IMG/VR virus record: IMGVR_UViG_3300031576_000074
Coordinates: 1 to 49,168 of that record
Reading direction: 5' to 3' (one strand)
Length of the DNA: 49,168 nucleotides
Source of the DNA: a virus
Positions within the stretch are counted from its first letter, which is position 1. Every line of letters begins with the position of its first letter. A model generated the notes under the pieces. It was not told the origin of the DNA, made no database searches, and worked only from the letters and a program-made list of their open reading frames with translations. Below, piece after piece: positions 1 to 8,777 of the stretch. The translations under genes and the position numbers were made by a program.

Positions 1-546
1 GCATACAATAGCACTATTATGTTGGGCGCTGAGCAATAGCCGCAGTAGCTTGCCAATGAGACGAGCTTGGAGACCAATAAATTTCTTGGCTGCATCCTCT
101 TCCGTCTCTTCATGGGGCACTAGAGCGGCGAGGCTATCGATAACAACAATATCAATGCCGCTCTTTACAACGGCGATGGCGGTATCCACAGCGTCCTCAC
201 CAATAATGGGCTGACTTACAAGAACTTTGTCAAGCGGCAGCCCCACTTGCGCCCACCAATTTGGATCATAAGTCTGCTCCGTGTCGATATATGCCACCTG
301 TAAGCCCATATCAATGGCATGTTTCATTAACAATTGTGCTAAAAATGATTTGCCTGAACTATAATTTCCGGTCAAAATGGTAATGCGATGTCTGGGTATA
401 CCCCCGTTGATAATTTCATCCAGATCTGGGATACCTATGGGTATACGTTGAACAACTAAGCGTTCATCATCCCCCCGCATAAGCTGCCCATTTTCCAGCA
501 TCTCATCAATTGTCGCGAAAGTGTCAGTCTTCTTCTTAGGAGGCAT
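1..546 (-). CDS. RecA-like recombinase/ATPase (3' end beyond the window)
   Basis: The frame is open for 182 codons from ATG at 546 to the window edge, so the C-terminus is missing. After a short basic N-terminus comes a RecA-fold core: the lead-in RIPIGIPDLDEIINGG, Walker A GNYSSGKS, a conserved IDTEQTYDP strand (the RecA ATPase Glu region) and Walker B VVIDSLAALVP. RecA proteins polymerise on ssDNA and promote strand exchange. Phage versions (UvsX-like or Sak4-like) support recombination-dependent replication and repair. It is the last gene seen of the leftward replication operon and overlaps the preceding gene by 11 bp. RecA, UvsX or a RadA/Sak4-type ATPase cannot be separated without the C-terminus. 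Confidence 0.85.
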   Translation of the reverse strand, partial: MPPKKKTDTFATIDEMLENGQLMRGDDERLVVQRIPIGIPDLDEIINGGIPRHRITILTGNYSSGKSFLAQLLMKHAIDMGLQVAYIDTEQTYDPNWWAQVGLPLDKVLVSQPIIGEDAVDTAIAVVKSGIDIVVIDSLAALVPHEETEEDAAKKFIGLQARLIGKLLRLLLSAQHNSAIVC

Positions 547-802
547 CAATATATCTTCCGATCTCCACATGTAGGAGACCATTCTTCAATTTCCTTTTAG
601 CCCGATCAGGTTTTATTGAATAACCTAGCCCCGGTGGAAAAACAATCTGCGATCCCGGAGAAAACCTCGTCCAAAAATGTCCTCCCGCGCCTATTGGAAC
701 TTCCAGTAGACACTCGCCACTTGATTTTCTGAGAAGCCTGAAGAGGGCAGGCCGCTTGCGATTATTATCAACCTTTATTTCATATATTACTTTAGGAGTC
801 AT
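536..802 (-). CDS. Hypothetical protein, 88 aa
   Basis: I do not recognise a family. The start is taken as ATG at 802, giving MTPKVIYEIKV. A GTG at 820 that overlaps the polymerase stop (GTGA) is the alternative. The product is a small, beta-rich, mildly basic protein without membrane segments or cysteine clusters. It sits between the DNA polymerase and the RecA-like gene, overlapping the latter by 11 bp, so it is probably co-translated with the replication proteins. Confidence 0.6.
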   Translation of the reverse strand: MTPKVIYEIKVDNNRKRPALFRLLRKSSGECLLEVPIGAGGHFWTRFSPGSQIVFPPGLGYSIKPDRAKRKLKNGLLHVEIGRYIDAS

Positions 803-816
803 TTGATGTCGGCCCC

Positions 817-2616
817 TCACGCAACAGCTGCTGGAGGAAATGGGTAAAGTTGTACAAGAGAAGACCGAGAGTACTCCGTATCTAATTCTAACTTCCTACC
901 AAATGGGCTTATACGCAAAGACTCTAACCATTCGGGCAACTGTTTCACCTGTTCCTCCGGTATTTCTGCTACAAAGTCATCGTGAGTAGTAATGAGCATT
1001 TCTATGCCAATCTGTTTACGCAGCTGACGAGTTTTTGGTAGGCGGAACTTTACATAATCCCCAGCACTACCCTGGCAAAGATAGTTTACTCCACGATAGG
1101 CAACTTCGGGATCCAATTGGTACTCTCTACCGTAAATGTTTTTGATAATACCGTCCCGCTCCAGCAGGCGGCGAACCCTATTAAGCAGCCTACGGTATCC
1201 GGGCATTCGCTCTTCATACTGTTCTCGATAACGCCTAGATTCCTCACGGCTGCAATGTAGCTGTTTAGCTCGTGCCAATTCACCTTGTCCGTAAACAGTT
1301 GCAAAGTTATAGACTTTACCTCGCTCCTTAAATTCAGCCCCGTTACCCCAAAGCTCCTCGGCTACAGCATAATGCACACCATGTTCACTATTGAGCCAGC
1401 GATCAAACGTGGGGTCTTTCATGTAAAACCCTAAGACGAACATCTCAATCTGCTTATAGTCCGCTTTGATAAGAACGTGACCTGGACGGGGCCGCAGTAG
1501 ACGACGTAAGCTGAATTCCTTCTCTCTAGCTCTGTTATCAAGCTCCCACACTAATACATCTTCGCCTTGATCGTCAGCCGCGCCAAATTGTAGCCACCCT
1601 TTGGGTATTTGTTGAAGATCACCACTCAAACGCCCCGTGAAAGTCCCCCAATTTTTGAACTCGCCATGTAGAATATTCCCTCCTTCATTGACGTAAGCAT
1701 ATTTAAAGGCTCGCTCTATAAATCCGTTGCGCTGGTAACTAAGGGCGCGATATTTAGCTAGCCCTAAAGCTATTTCATGTTGTCCTCGTACTTCTAGCAG
1801 GGCTTCACGGTCCCAACTTGGCCCTGTTTTAGCTTGAGCAACAGGAGATATCTCTAGTTGTTCCATGAGCTTCCGCACCTGCTGCGGACTTCCAGGATTA
1901 AAATCTGGCAAGCTGCTAGAGGAGCGAATAAGTGCGAGTAAATCTTCTAACTTAGCATCAAGCAGTTTAACGGCCCCTTCTAGGTATTCAATGTCTATCA
2001 TTACTCCCCGTGCTTCCATATCGAATAGGTCACGGGTAAGTTGGGTTTCCCTAACGAAGAGCCGAAGTAATTCTGGGCTAAGGTTCAACTTGAGCCAATT
2101 GTAAAGCCTCTTAGTGAGCCAAAGGTCTGTACAGCAATATTCTGCGAGATCTGGCAAGGGTATTTGATCTGCCTTGCTGGTTTTGACCATCTGTACAACT
2201 TTTTGGTTAGGATACTCAAAGCTGAAAATCTGCTTGCCTAGTTCCTTTAGGCTTAGCTGGGGGTGTTCCTCTTTAGCCCAAAGGCGAGCCATAACGATAG
2301 TATCAATAAAGGACTCTTGTTTTCCCTGCCAGCCTAATCTTGCAAGCATATGGAGATCAAACTTAATATTGTGGCCAATGAGGGGTTTTTGTTCCAGCGG
2401 TTCTATTAGAGGCTGCAGGTCAAACTTATTGAGGTTTTGGAGAGGCAAATAGTAGTATTGTTCTTGTTCGAACGAGCCTAAACCGAGACCTATATGGCGA
2501 GCTCCAAGGTAAGGTTCTGCTCCTACTGTCTCAACGTCGATAACGATAGCCTTCCAGCTTTGTATCTTTCGACCTAAAGCTGGAATATGACTGGCTGCTA
2601 CTACCTGCCATTCCAT
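817..2616 (-). CDS. Family A DNA polymerase with 3'-5' exonuclease domain
   Basis: The protein has 599 aa, close to compact phage Pol A enzymes that lack the 5' nuclease. The DEDDy exonuclease motifs are visible: D27 and E29 in VIDVET, HNIKFDLHM near 82-90, and Y160/D164 in YCCTDLWLT. In the polymerase domain, motif A is KADYKQIEM (D386), motif B is GKVYNFATVYG (K434, F438, Y442) and motif C is THDDF (about 544-548), where most bacterial enzymes have HDE. Position 762 (E. coli numbering) is Phe, as in E. coli Pol I. It is the likely replicative polymerase, encoded with primase, helicase and SSB-like genes in one leftward operon. Confidence 0.95.
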   Translation of the reverse strand: MEWQVVAASHIPALGRKIQSWKAIVIDVETVGAEPYLGARHIGLGLGSFEQEQYYYLPLQNLNKFDLQPLIEPLEQKPLIGHNIKFDLHMLARLGWQGKQESFIDTIVMARLWAKEEHPQLSLKELGKQIFSFEYPNQKVVQMVKTSKADQIPLPDLAEYCCTDLWLTKRLYNWLKLNLSPELLRLFVRETQLTRDLFDMEARGVMIDIEYLEGAVKLLDAKLEDLLALIRSSSSLPDFNPGSPQQVRKLMEQLEISPVAQAKTGPSWDREALLEVRGQHEIALGLAKYRALSYQRNGFIERAFKYAYVNEGGNILHGEFKNWGTFTGRLSGDLQQIPKGWLQFGAADDQGEDVLVWELDNRAREKEFSLRRLLRPRPGHVLIKADYKQIEMFVLGFYMKDPTFDRWLNSEHGVHYAVAEELWGNGAEFKERGKVYNFATVYGQGELARAKQLHCSREESRRYREQYEERMPGYRRLLNRVRRLLERDGIIKNIYGREYQLDPEVAYRGVNYLCQGSAGDYVKFRLPKTRQLRKQIGIEMLITTHDDFVAEIPEEQVKQLPEWLESLRISPFGRKLELDTEYSRSSLVQLYPFPPAAVA

Positions 2617-2637
2617 ATAGAGGGACTTTTCTCACAT

Positions 2638-2982
2638 TTATCCGACCTCGAAGCCAACGCCGTAACGGTCAGCTATTTCGGTGCTGCTTAGATATTTACG
2701 CAGTTGCAATACAGCTTCGTGCGGGTTTACGCCATTTACCTGACATTCATCACTGCTAATACGCAAGCGCATCCAATCTACATAAGCTCGACCATCTTGT
2801 GCGATCTTATTGCGTTCATAACGAACAGTTTCAGGAAATGTAAAACCCGCACGCAGTAGAAGATCATGCAGAAAATCCCTGTGGTTTTCGTTTTCTAACC
2901 CATGGCGGCGACCAAAGTTGATACCGATACCGCCATCCACTATATTGATTGCTGTGGGCACCTTAGCCAATTCATGAACCAT
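2638..2982 (-). CDS. Hypothetical protein, 114 aa
   Basis: I do not recognise a family. It is a soluble, mixed alpha/beta protein with a C-terminal helical segment (HEAVLQLRKYL) and no cysteine cluster or membrane segment. It starts with ATG after a good ribosome binding site (AGAAGGAGAAAA). It lies 15 bp downstream of the SSB-like gene and 21 bp upstream of the polymerase gene, so it belongs to the replication operon. Confidence 0.6.
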   Translation of the reverse strand: MVHELAKVPTAINIVDGGIGINFGRRHGLENENHRDFLHDLLLRAGFTFPETVRYERNKIAQDGRAYVDWMRLRISSDECQVNGVNPHEAVLQLRKYLSSTEIADRYGVGFEVG

Positions 2983-2997
2983 CTATATTTTCTCCTT

Positions 2998-3753
2998 CTA
3001 GATTAAGTCGTCGTCATCCATAGAGCTAGGCGTTGCACTGGGCAACGGTTCTGGTTCCATACCGTCCAAACTATCTGTGCCCAATACGCCTACGCTCGGC
3101 GCATCCCGTATTGTATCGCGGAAGAGATTTTCTACTGGCGGGAGGTTCTTAACTTCATCACGTTGTAGAACCTCATCGGGCAGAGGGTCTTCTTTGAGGC
3201 TTGTGAGCGTGTATTGCGTATCATCACGACCGCTACCAACACGATGCAATTCATACAGATGCTTGCGGAGGTTGCCGCTTACCATCCAGGCGTTAGTAAA
3301 CTGAGCCCACCAAACTTTCTGCCGTCCGGCGCTAAGCCAAAGGAAGAGCGGCTTACCCCCGACATTCTCTCTAAACACCGCACGGGTCTTACCGTCGGGC
3401 AGTTCAATTTTCTTCTGTTCCCAACTATCTCCCTCTGGATCTGGGTTATCCATGGGGTGCAAAATACTCTCTACCCACAGCCAGCAGCCGAACATATTAC
3501 GGCGGTTGGTAGGATCCATATCGCAGTAGCTACAGATCTCAACGCCTTGAGTGAGGGCGCTAAGACATATGATATTCCTTGTCTGTTTACCCTCACCCAT
3601 AGGGTGAAACTTAGTAGCTACCAGCCAAGGGTCGCTGCCATCCGTAAGAAAGTGAAAACGTACCCGTTCTCCGTCCTGGGGGCGTAAGCGAGGCCACCTA
3701 TCGCCGGTAGTCATGGCCTGCTCGCCCGCTTGAATGCCATAGTTAACAGTCAT
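2998..3753 (-). CDS. Putative single-stranded DNA-binding protein
   Basis: The 251-aa protein has a body rich in beta strands and aromatic residues (FHFLTDGSDPWLV, GCWLWVESIL, LFLWLSAGRQKVWWAQF), a CSYC pair in the N-terminal half, and a flexible Pro/Glu-rich tail ending in the acidic tip SMDDDDLI. Acidic C-terminal tips preceded by a disordered linker are typical of bacterial and phage SSBs, where they recruit replication partners. The start is ATG with AAAGGAATACAG upstream. It sits next to the primase and polymerase. The SSB call is an inference from the tail, size and context; I saw no diagnostic OB-fold motif. Confidence 0.5.
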   Translation of the reverse strand: MTVNYGIQAGEQAMTTGDRWPRLRPQDGERVRFHFLTDGSDPWLVATKFHPMGEGKQTRNIICLSALTQGVEICSYCDMDPTNRRNMFGCWLWVESILHPMDNPDPEGDSWEQKKIELPDGKTRAVFRENVGGKPLFLWLSAGRQKVWWAQFTNAWMVSGNLRKHLYELHRVGSGRDDTQYTLTSLKEDPLPDEVLQRDEVKNLPPVENLFRDTIRDAPSVGVLGTDSLDGMEPEPLPSATPSSMDDDDLI

Positions 3754-3765
3754 CTGTATTCCTTT

Positions 3766-4656
3766 TTACCCTTTCCAAATTCCATTCCCATTTGGGGCTT
3801 GGCTTGTTCGTTCCCAACGCTTGTAGCGTGGGTGCAGCATACCTTTACCGTTGACGCACAATTCAATATTCGCCAATACATCTACAACCTTAGCATTCTC
3901 AACCTCCTGAACATCTTTGATTTTCGCTGGCAACCGCACTTTATAAACCCAACAACCTTCCCGTTGCAGTAAGCCTACTGCTCCACTTGTTGCCTGTTTG
4001 CCCGCCGCATCATTATCAAAGCAGAGCAATACACGGTTAGGTCGCAGTTCTTGGATAATATGAGCTTGTTGTTCACTTAGGCTGCTGCCTAAAATAGCCA
4101 GGGCAGCTATTCCTGCTTCTTGTACCCAAATCGCATCAAGAGGGCCTTCGACCAATACTACCTGCGTTATCTTTGTGCTAAGCCGCCAAAGGCCATATAG
4201 GGTCTTACTACGCTCAAAACCTAATTGATAGCGGTACTTGGGCTGTACCCCTACTGGAAAGCGCCAGATTAAGCCCTGTAGCGCCCCAGTACGGCTATAG
4301 ACGGGTAGCCGCATACCTTTTACCTCGGTGTCCCAACCGATATCCCACTTCTGTAATATTTCACGACTAAAGCCCCGTTCCAATAAGCTCTTTAGCACAG
4401 GCTTTTTCGGTTGGGCCGAGCTTGTTGTTGGGTCGAATGGAGCATACTCAGGATCCTTGCGAATGCGCTCAATAAAGTCGAGCCAGTCTCCTCCGCCGCA
4501 ACCTGCGTAGCAGATCCATACGCCAGTTTGTAGATTTACGCTACAGCTTGGATGGCGATCGGGGCTATGGAATGGACAAGTTATGAGAATTTCTTGTCCA
4601 TTCCTGTAAGGTTTTCCAGATATTCCCAAAGTAGAAAGTTGATCTTGTATATTCAT
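3766..4656 (-). CDS. DNA primase with CHC2 zinc finger and Toprim domain
   Basis: The 296-aa protein has an N-terminal CHC2-type zinc-binding motif (C27, H30 in CPFH; C49 and C53), followed by a short linker and a Toprim domain: VLVEGPLDAIW (catalytic E170) and LCFDNDAAGK (D214, D216). Together these are the DnaG-type arrangement that makes RNA primers at the fork, but there is no DnaB-interaction domain and the RNA polymerase domain is very short. The start codon overlaps the stop of the upstream gene (ATGA), implying translational coupling. The DnaB-like helicase is encoded nearby. Confidence 0.88.
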   Translation of the reverse strand: MNIQDQLSTLGISGKPYRNGQEILITCPFHSPDRHPSCSVNLQTGVWICYAGCGGGDWLDFIERIRKDPEYAPFDPTTSSAQPKKPVLKSLLERGFSREILQKWDIGWDTEVKGMRLPVYSRTGALQGLIWRFPVGVQPKYRYQLGFERSKTLYGLWRLSTKITQVVLVEGPLDAIWVQEAGIAALAILGSSLSEQQAHIIQELRPNRVLLCFDNDAAGKQATSGAVGLLQREGCWVYKVRLPAKIKDVQEVENAKVVDVLANIELCVNGKGMLHPRYKRWERTSQAPNGNGIWKG

Positions 4657-4904
4657 TTTGTCGCTTTAGCGATGACAATACGTACTTGTTTCATGATTTC
4701 ATTATCTAACTGGAACCAGGACTGGCCGATAGTTCCAGCTTGTGGTGAAAGACGTATGATTTCTAATATATCTAACAGCTCTGGCGCAGCCGTGATAAGG
4801 CGGATATCAATCTGCCGAGCGCCACGGAGTATTCCAACTTGCTCTATACCTAACTCGTGATCATTCCTGCCAATCACCAGTCCGTCTGTAGTATCTATTG
4901 GCAA
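4653..4904 (-). CDS. Small conserved phage protein (PGPWEV...ITAAPELL type), 5' end uncertain
   Basis: The frame contains IDIRLITAAPELLDILE, which matches the common phage motif of the form ARLIAAAPELLEAL. Members normally begin with a PGPWEV segment. That segment (HVPGPWEV) is present here, in frame, just upstream of the TTG at 4904, but no ATG, GTG or TTG precedes it back to the in-frame stop. The true start may be a rare codon, or the 5' end may have been altered. Function is unknown. It is coupled to the primase by an ATGA overlap. Confidence 0.6.
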   Translation of the reverse strand: MPIDTTDGLVIGRNDHELGIEQVGILRGARQIDIRLITAAPELLDILEIIRLSPQAGTIGQSWFQLDNEIMKQVRIVIAKATK

Positions 4905-4969
4905 GACTTCCCACGGCCCAGGTACATGCTCCTCATAACCGCACCTTTTTCTACGTTCTTTATCCTCCT

Positions 4970-6256
4970 CTAGGGTATTGATAGTAATTCTCCTGCGTTT
5001 ATATCTTCAACAGCTTTATCTGATTCTAAGTTCTCTAGTTCTCTAATGCGACCCTTTCCGGGTAAAAACTCAAAGTCCGCACCGCGCTGTAACGGTTGGC
5101 CTTTGCGGAATTTTTGTACCGTAAGGCGCAACTTATCATTGCTTGTTGAGGGACGCGATAAAACGATCACTCTGTCACAAGCTTGAGCAAAGGCATCACC
5201 CATATAAATTTCATGTAGCCCTGGTGGACGGGCAGTATTCTGAGCACTCCGATTAGCCTGATGAGCCACAATAATTACGATCTCGCTACCTACGGCGATG
5301 TTCTTTAGGCCATAGCTCAACTCTTTTATCTGCTCCCAAGCTTGTAGACCTCTGCCGTCGGGGCCTACAAGCAATAGTCCGTCAATGAGCACTACATCTG
5401 GATTGTATTGGCGGATAAAACGAGGTATTTCTCCTAGCCTAAAGGGGTGCCCTTCGGCGCTGCACATTGTAATCCAATTAGCTCGCTCCGCTAGCTTTGT
5501 AGCCAGATCACGCTGCGTTGGGGTTGGCTTAATGCCACGGTAGAGATCACCTATGTCCACAGGGATATTGTGGAAGCCGTAGACTAAAGCGTCAAAGCGG
5601 GCTTCGGCCTCATTATCGGGCATCTCTGGCGAAATAAAGAGGATGCGCTTACCGAACATCCAAGCCACAACACCAAAGTAGATGAGCATCCAGCTTTTGC
5701 CTATGTACAGCCTACCGATAATACCTATTAGCTCTCCCGGCATCCAGCCGAGGCCACATTGAACGTCGAAGTAGTTGATGCCGGTAGGTATGCCCACCAT
5801 TATGCCGCCCGTTGTAGCTTGCAATTGTTCGTAGCGATCTAGGCGTGTAAGAGCACTTTGATCGGTAACATTAACTCCTCGTTGATTGGGTAGCTGTAAG
5901 CGCGTAAGGCCGCGTATGAGCGCAGGCAATAGTTCATTGGGATTTTCACCATGCTGTTCTACGCTGGTATCCATAATATCCTGGATGCGTTGTACGGTTG
6001 TCAGTCGCAAAAATTCATCCAGCAACCACTGGTATTCTTCAGGTTTACGCTGTACAAGATCCGGGATATTGAAGGTAGCTTTTAGGTCAATTAGGCGGGG
6101 TAGATGATTATGGTCGCGAACAACCTCCGCGATGTAGTGATACATAGCACCGTAGTGCTCAAAGATCTCCTCGCCTATACCTAGTTCCTCAAGGCGTTGG
6201 AAGTGCCCTATACTGGGCACACTGGCGAGCAGTCTGGCTTCTAGTTCACGACTCAT
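4970..6256 (-). CDS. DnaB-like replicative helicase
   Basis: In this 428-aa protein the N-terminal 130 residues are helical and resemble the DnaB N-domain. The RecA-type core has IPTGINYFDVQCGLGWMPGE before Walker A GRLYIGKS (181-188), then ILFISPEMPD, Walker B DVVLIDGLLL (D292) and the sensor strand IVIIVAHQANR. The Walker A loop is unusual in sequence (RLYI) but keeps the GK-S core. The likely role is a hexameric 5'-3' helicase at the fork. No separate loader is obvious. Start ATG with AAGGA five bases upstream; it overlaps the previous gene by 11 bp. Confidence 0.87.
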   Translation of the reverse strand: MSRELEARLLASVPSIGHFQRLEELGIGEEIFEHYGAMYHYIAEVVRDHNHLPRLIDLKATFNIPDLVQRKPEEYQWLLDEFLRLTTVQRIQDIMDTSVEQHGENPNELLPALIRGLTRLQLPNQRGVNVTDQSALTRLDRYEQLQATTGGIMVGIPTGINYFDVQCGLGWMPGELIGIIGRLYIGKSWMLIYFGVVAWMFGKRILFISPEMPDNEAEARFDALVYGFHNIPVDIGDLYRGIKPTPTQRDLATKLAERANWITMCSAEGHPFRLGEIPRFIRQYNPDVVLIDGLLLVGPDGRGLQAWEQIKELSYGLKNIAVGSEIVIIVAHQANRSAQNTARPPGLHEIYMGDAFAQACDRVIVLSRPSTSNDKLRLTVQKFRKGQPLQRGADFEFLPGKGRIRELENLESDKAVEDINAGELLSIP

Positions 6257-6446
6257 CAGAATCCTTCGTGATAATTATTCCCCCGGGATTCCTACGTATT
6301 GCATCCTTCACCTGGAACTTGATACGAGCGGTATCGCTATAGCCTGCGTTAGACTTCTTACGTTTCTTGCACTTACACTGGCTGTTGTTCTTTATGACGA
6401 AGCAGCGTCCAATGTGAACTGAGTGGCCGCAACCGTTACAAGTCAT
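6246..6446 (-). CDS. Small cysteine-rich, probably zinc-binding protein
   Basis: The 66-aa product begins CNGCGHSVHIGRC and continues with CKCKKRKK, a four- to five-cysteine/histidine cluster with a strongly basic patch, consistent with a zinc-bound nucleic-acid-binding peptide. It is tightly packed between the helicase gene (11-bp overlap) and the gene upstream (11-bp overlap). No specific family is recognised. Confidence 0.6.
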   Translation of the reverse strand: MTCNGCGHSVHIGRCFVIKNNSQCKCKKRKKSNAGYSDTARIKFQVKDAIRRNPGGIIITKDSDES

Positions 6447-6681
6447 TTGAATAGAGTTTCACTAAGATCTCAGTAGCTTCGAGATAATTTTCAGCTCCTG
6501 CTATTTGGGTAAGTTTATCAAGAAGTTCGTGACAATCCCGTATTTCTGCATGGTCTACAAGCTGTTGCACCTCTAGCATTTCCACATGAGCAATAAGGCG
6601 AAGAACTATCTCTATGTTAGAAAACCTAAGTGTTTTCCACCGTTCCCGTTCTTCTGCGGTCGTCAGTTTTTGCTCGTTCAT
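6436..6681 (-). CDS. Hypothetical helical protein, 81 aa
   Basis: The start is set at ATG 6681 (MNEQKLTTAEERERW) because it overlaps the stop of the upstream gene as ATGA and has AAGGGAGGTGC just upstream; a longer frame to 6735 would run far into that gene. The product is almost entirely helical and acidic, rich in Glu and Leu. It could be a small coiled-coil adaptor, but no family is recognised. Confidence 0.55.
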   Translation of the reverse strand: MNEQKLTTAEERERWKTLRFSNIEIVLRLIAHVEMLEVQQLVDHAEIRDCHELLDKLTQIAGAENYLEATEILVKLYSNDL

Positions 6682-7034
6682 GCTAGCACCTCCCTTAGTT
6701 GAGATCGTAGTTCTTCTATGCGGTTTTCCGTCCATTCATCTGGTGACCATGCTCCGCAAAGTGTCTCCAGTTCGTAGGCTAGGGCAGCCAGTTGTCCGTT
6801 GCCGCTAAGGAAAGCTGCACAAGATAGCTCTTCGGGAACATCATCTATGAGTGATTTAGCATATTCGCAAAAGTCTACGACCGAGGGAAAAATAGCTTGG
6901 CCTTTGTAATTCCGTATTAGCCAGCGCAATTGGTTATTATCGAATGGTAAATCTTCTAGAGCTAATCTCTCTTTCTTCCTTTTAAGATCATTCGGTCTAT
7001 TCATTTCCTGAGCCCAAATAGTAGCAGGATTCAT
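6678..7034 (-). CDS. Hypothetical protein, 118 aa
   Basis: I do not recognise a family. ATG 7034 was chosen over the upstream GTG 7043 because it forms an ATGA overlap with the small zinc-ribbon gene before it. The protein is helical, with several aromatic residues and two isolated cysteines. It lies in the replication operon between the zinc-ribbon peptide and an 81-aa protein. Confidence 0.55.
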   Translation of the reverse strand: MNPATIWAQEMNRPNDLKRKKERLALEDLPFDNNQLRWLIRNYKGQAIFPSVVDFCEYAKSLIDDVPEELSCAAFLSGNGQLAALAYELETLCGAWSPDEWTENRIEELRSQLREVLA

Positions 7035-7120
7035 TTTCCACACTTAGGATTTCTACACTCATACTTACGGCCTACACGTACCATCTTACGGAAACATTTC
7101 TGGCAGGTCTTAAGAGGCAC
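7031..7120 (-). CDS. 29-aa zinc-ribbon peptide, paralog of the protein at 35811-35963
   Basis: GTG at 7120, one base after the SNF2 stop codon, opens a 29-codon frame with two CxxC-like pairs: KTCQKCFRKMVRVG and YECRNPKCGK. It aligns almost residue for residue with the start of a second zinc ribbon near the terminase gene (shared VPLKTCQ-C, MVRVGR-YECRNPKC). The matching pattern and the ATGA coupling to the next gene argue that this very short frame is translated. A single treble-clef or ribbon zinc site is the probable fold. Target unknown. Confidence 0.6.
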   Translation of the reverse strand: MPLKTCQKCFRKMVRVGRKYECRNPKCGK

Positions 7121-7121
7121 G

Positions 7122-8777
7122 TTAGTCTTCCAACAACCCCATAATATCTTCCCTACTTATTCGTATAGCATCTTCCTCTGGAGCCTGTTCATCTAGCACA
7201 GCTTTGATAAGTTCTCGTTTAGCATGAAGAATTTTACGAACTTTTTCGTCAACTGTACGGCGGCAGATAAGGTTGATTACCTGTACGCTGTTTTTCTGTC
7301 CAATACGGTGCAAGCGGTCCTCCCGCTGGCGCATACGTGCGGGCGTCCAAGCTGGGTCTACGTGAACTACAATATCTGCCGCTGTAAGCGTGATACCGTA
7401 AGCTCCGGCGTCAGTGCTTATCAAGCAAGGATGCTGCCCAGCTTGAAATTGTTCGATAATCTTCTGACGCTCAACAGGAGGAACATCCCCCGCAATAACC
7501 GGCGCACTAAGCTCTTGGCCCATAAGCGCCGCCAGTTGAGCAAAGAATGTGAATAGTACGACCTTATGTTCCCCCGCAGCAGCAAGAATATCTTGTACAG
7601 TTTCCATCTTGCTACTAGGTATATCCTCAACATCAAGTAGGCGCGCATCACAGGTGGCCTGCTTTAATCGTAGAACTTCTACGAGAATGTTCGCCACAGT
7701 GAGCTTAGGGTTGTTTGAAATTTTCTCCTTGATCTGTTTACGAATGCTGTCGTACAGCTCCCATTCATCACTGGTCATCTCAATATGAACATCGTTGTAG
7801 ACTTTATCGGGTAGCTCCTGTAAAACGTCGGATTTACGGCGGCGGATATAGTAAGGCGCTATACGCTCGCGCACCTGTTCAATGCCTCTGTAGCCCGTGG
7901 TAACTCCCCAATCATTCTTGACAACGTGTTGTTGCACAAAGAGCCAGCCAGGGCCAAGCAACCCAGGAATAACAAAGTCCATTACGCTGTGAAACTCCTC
8001 CAAGCGATTCTCTAGCGGGATACCGCTGAGCCCTAAGCTGTAGCGCCGACGTAATTTCTTAGTACGCTTTGTGCGTTGGGCCTTATAAGACTTGATCATC
8101 GCGCCACACTCGTCAGCCACAACAAGGTCCCAAGTAACAATGCGTGGTTCTAGATCGCGCAATAAAATTTCATAATTAGCTATTTTCAAACGGCTCTCAG
8201 TAGCCCAAAGCTCCTGGCGCTTCTTAGCAGCGCCATCAATAACTGTATAGCTGAGCTGCGGATAGTGCTTATCAACCTCTGCGGCCCAAGTATATTTGAG
8301 TGTGGCGGGGCACAGTATCAAAACACTTTGTAATTTTTCATGTAGCGCCACAACGCTCAGAGCCTGAAAGGATTTTCCCAACCCCATATCATCTGCCACT
8401 AATGCCCCCTTGAAGTTATGTAGAGCATATTTGGCAAAACGTACACCTGCATACTGAAAGGGCATAGGTTGTGTAGTTGTAGGAAGCTCTAGGGGAGTTT
8501 GGTCATTCTTAGCCGCCAGTAGCGCCTTTTGTTCTTGCCGTCCTAGGTTGAGAGCCTGACGAACTTTATCGCTTAGAGCTACACCAGTGCCCAAACGAGC
8601 GGCTTGTTGTTGTAGTGTGCCCAAGCTAGTGCGCGGGATAGACCAAAACTTACGCTCTTTGTGCCATTGCCGCCCTGGCATGGCCCTAATGAGTTGGACA
8701 CTTGTAGGATCATAAGGGAAAGCAACACTCAACGCGCCATTGGGTAGGTAATCAACAACAAAGTCAGCCTTCATCAC
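7122..8777 (-). CDS. SNF2-family DNA helicase/annealing helicase (SMARCAL1-like)
   Basis: The 551-aa protein has about 100 residues resembling a HARP-like substrate domain, then a SWI2/SNF2 core: Walker A in DDMGLGKS (132-136), motif Ib LCPATLKYTW, Walker B VVADECGAM (D222, E223), motif III LSGIPLENR, and the C-terminal helicase lobe with STDAGAYGITLTAAD and the arginine motif DRLHRIGQ. The usual DEAH box reads DECG. Such enzymes translocate on dsDNA and remodel or reanneal forks. Its place in the replication operon suggests fork protection or restart. An ATG three bases inside (8774) is an equally good start. Confidence 0.9.
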   Translation of the reverse strand: MMKADFVVDYLPNGALSVAFPYDPTSVQLIRAMPGRQWHKERKFWSIPRTSLGTLQQQAARLGTGVALSDKVRQALNLGRQEQKALLAAKNDQTPLELPTTTQPMPFQYAGVRFAKYALHNFKGALVADDMGLGKSFQALSVVALHEKLQSVLILCPATLKYTWAAEVDKHYPQLSYTVIDGAAKKRQELWATESRLKIANYEILLRDLEPRIVTWDLVVADECGAMIKSYKAQRTKRTKKLRRRYSLGLSGIPLENRLEEFHSVMDFVIPGLLGPGWLFVQQHVVKNDWGVTTGYRGIEQVRERIAPYYIRRRKSDVLQELPDKVYNDVHIEMTSDEWELYDSIRKQIKEKISNNPKLTVANILVEVLRLKQATCDARLLDVEDIPSSKMETVQDILAAAGEHKVVLFTFFAQLAALMGQELSAPVIAGDVPPVERQKIIEQFQAGQHPCLISTDAGAYGITLTAADIVVHVDPAWTPARMRQREDRLHRIGQKNSVQVINLICRRTVDEKVRKILHAKRELIKAVLDEQAPEEDAIRISREDIMGLLED

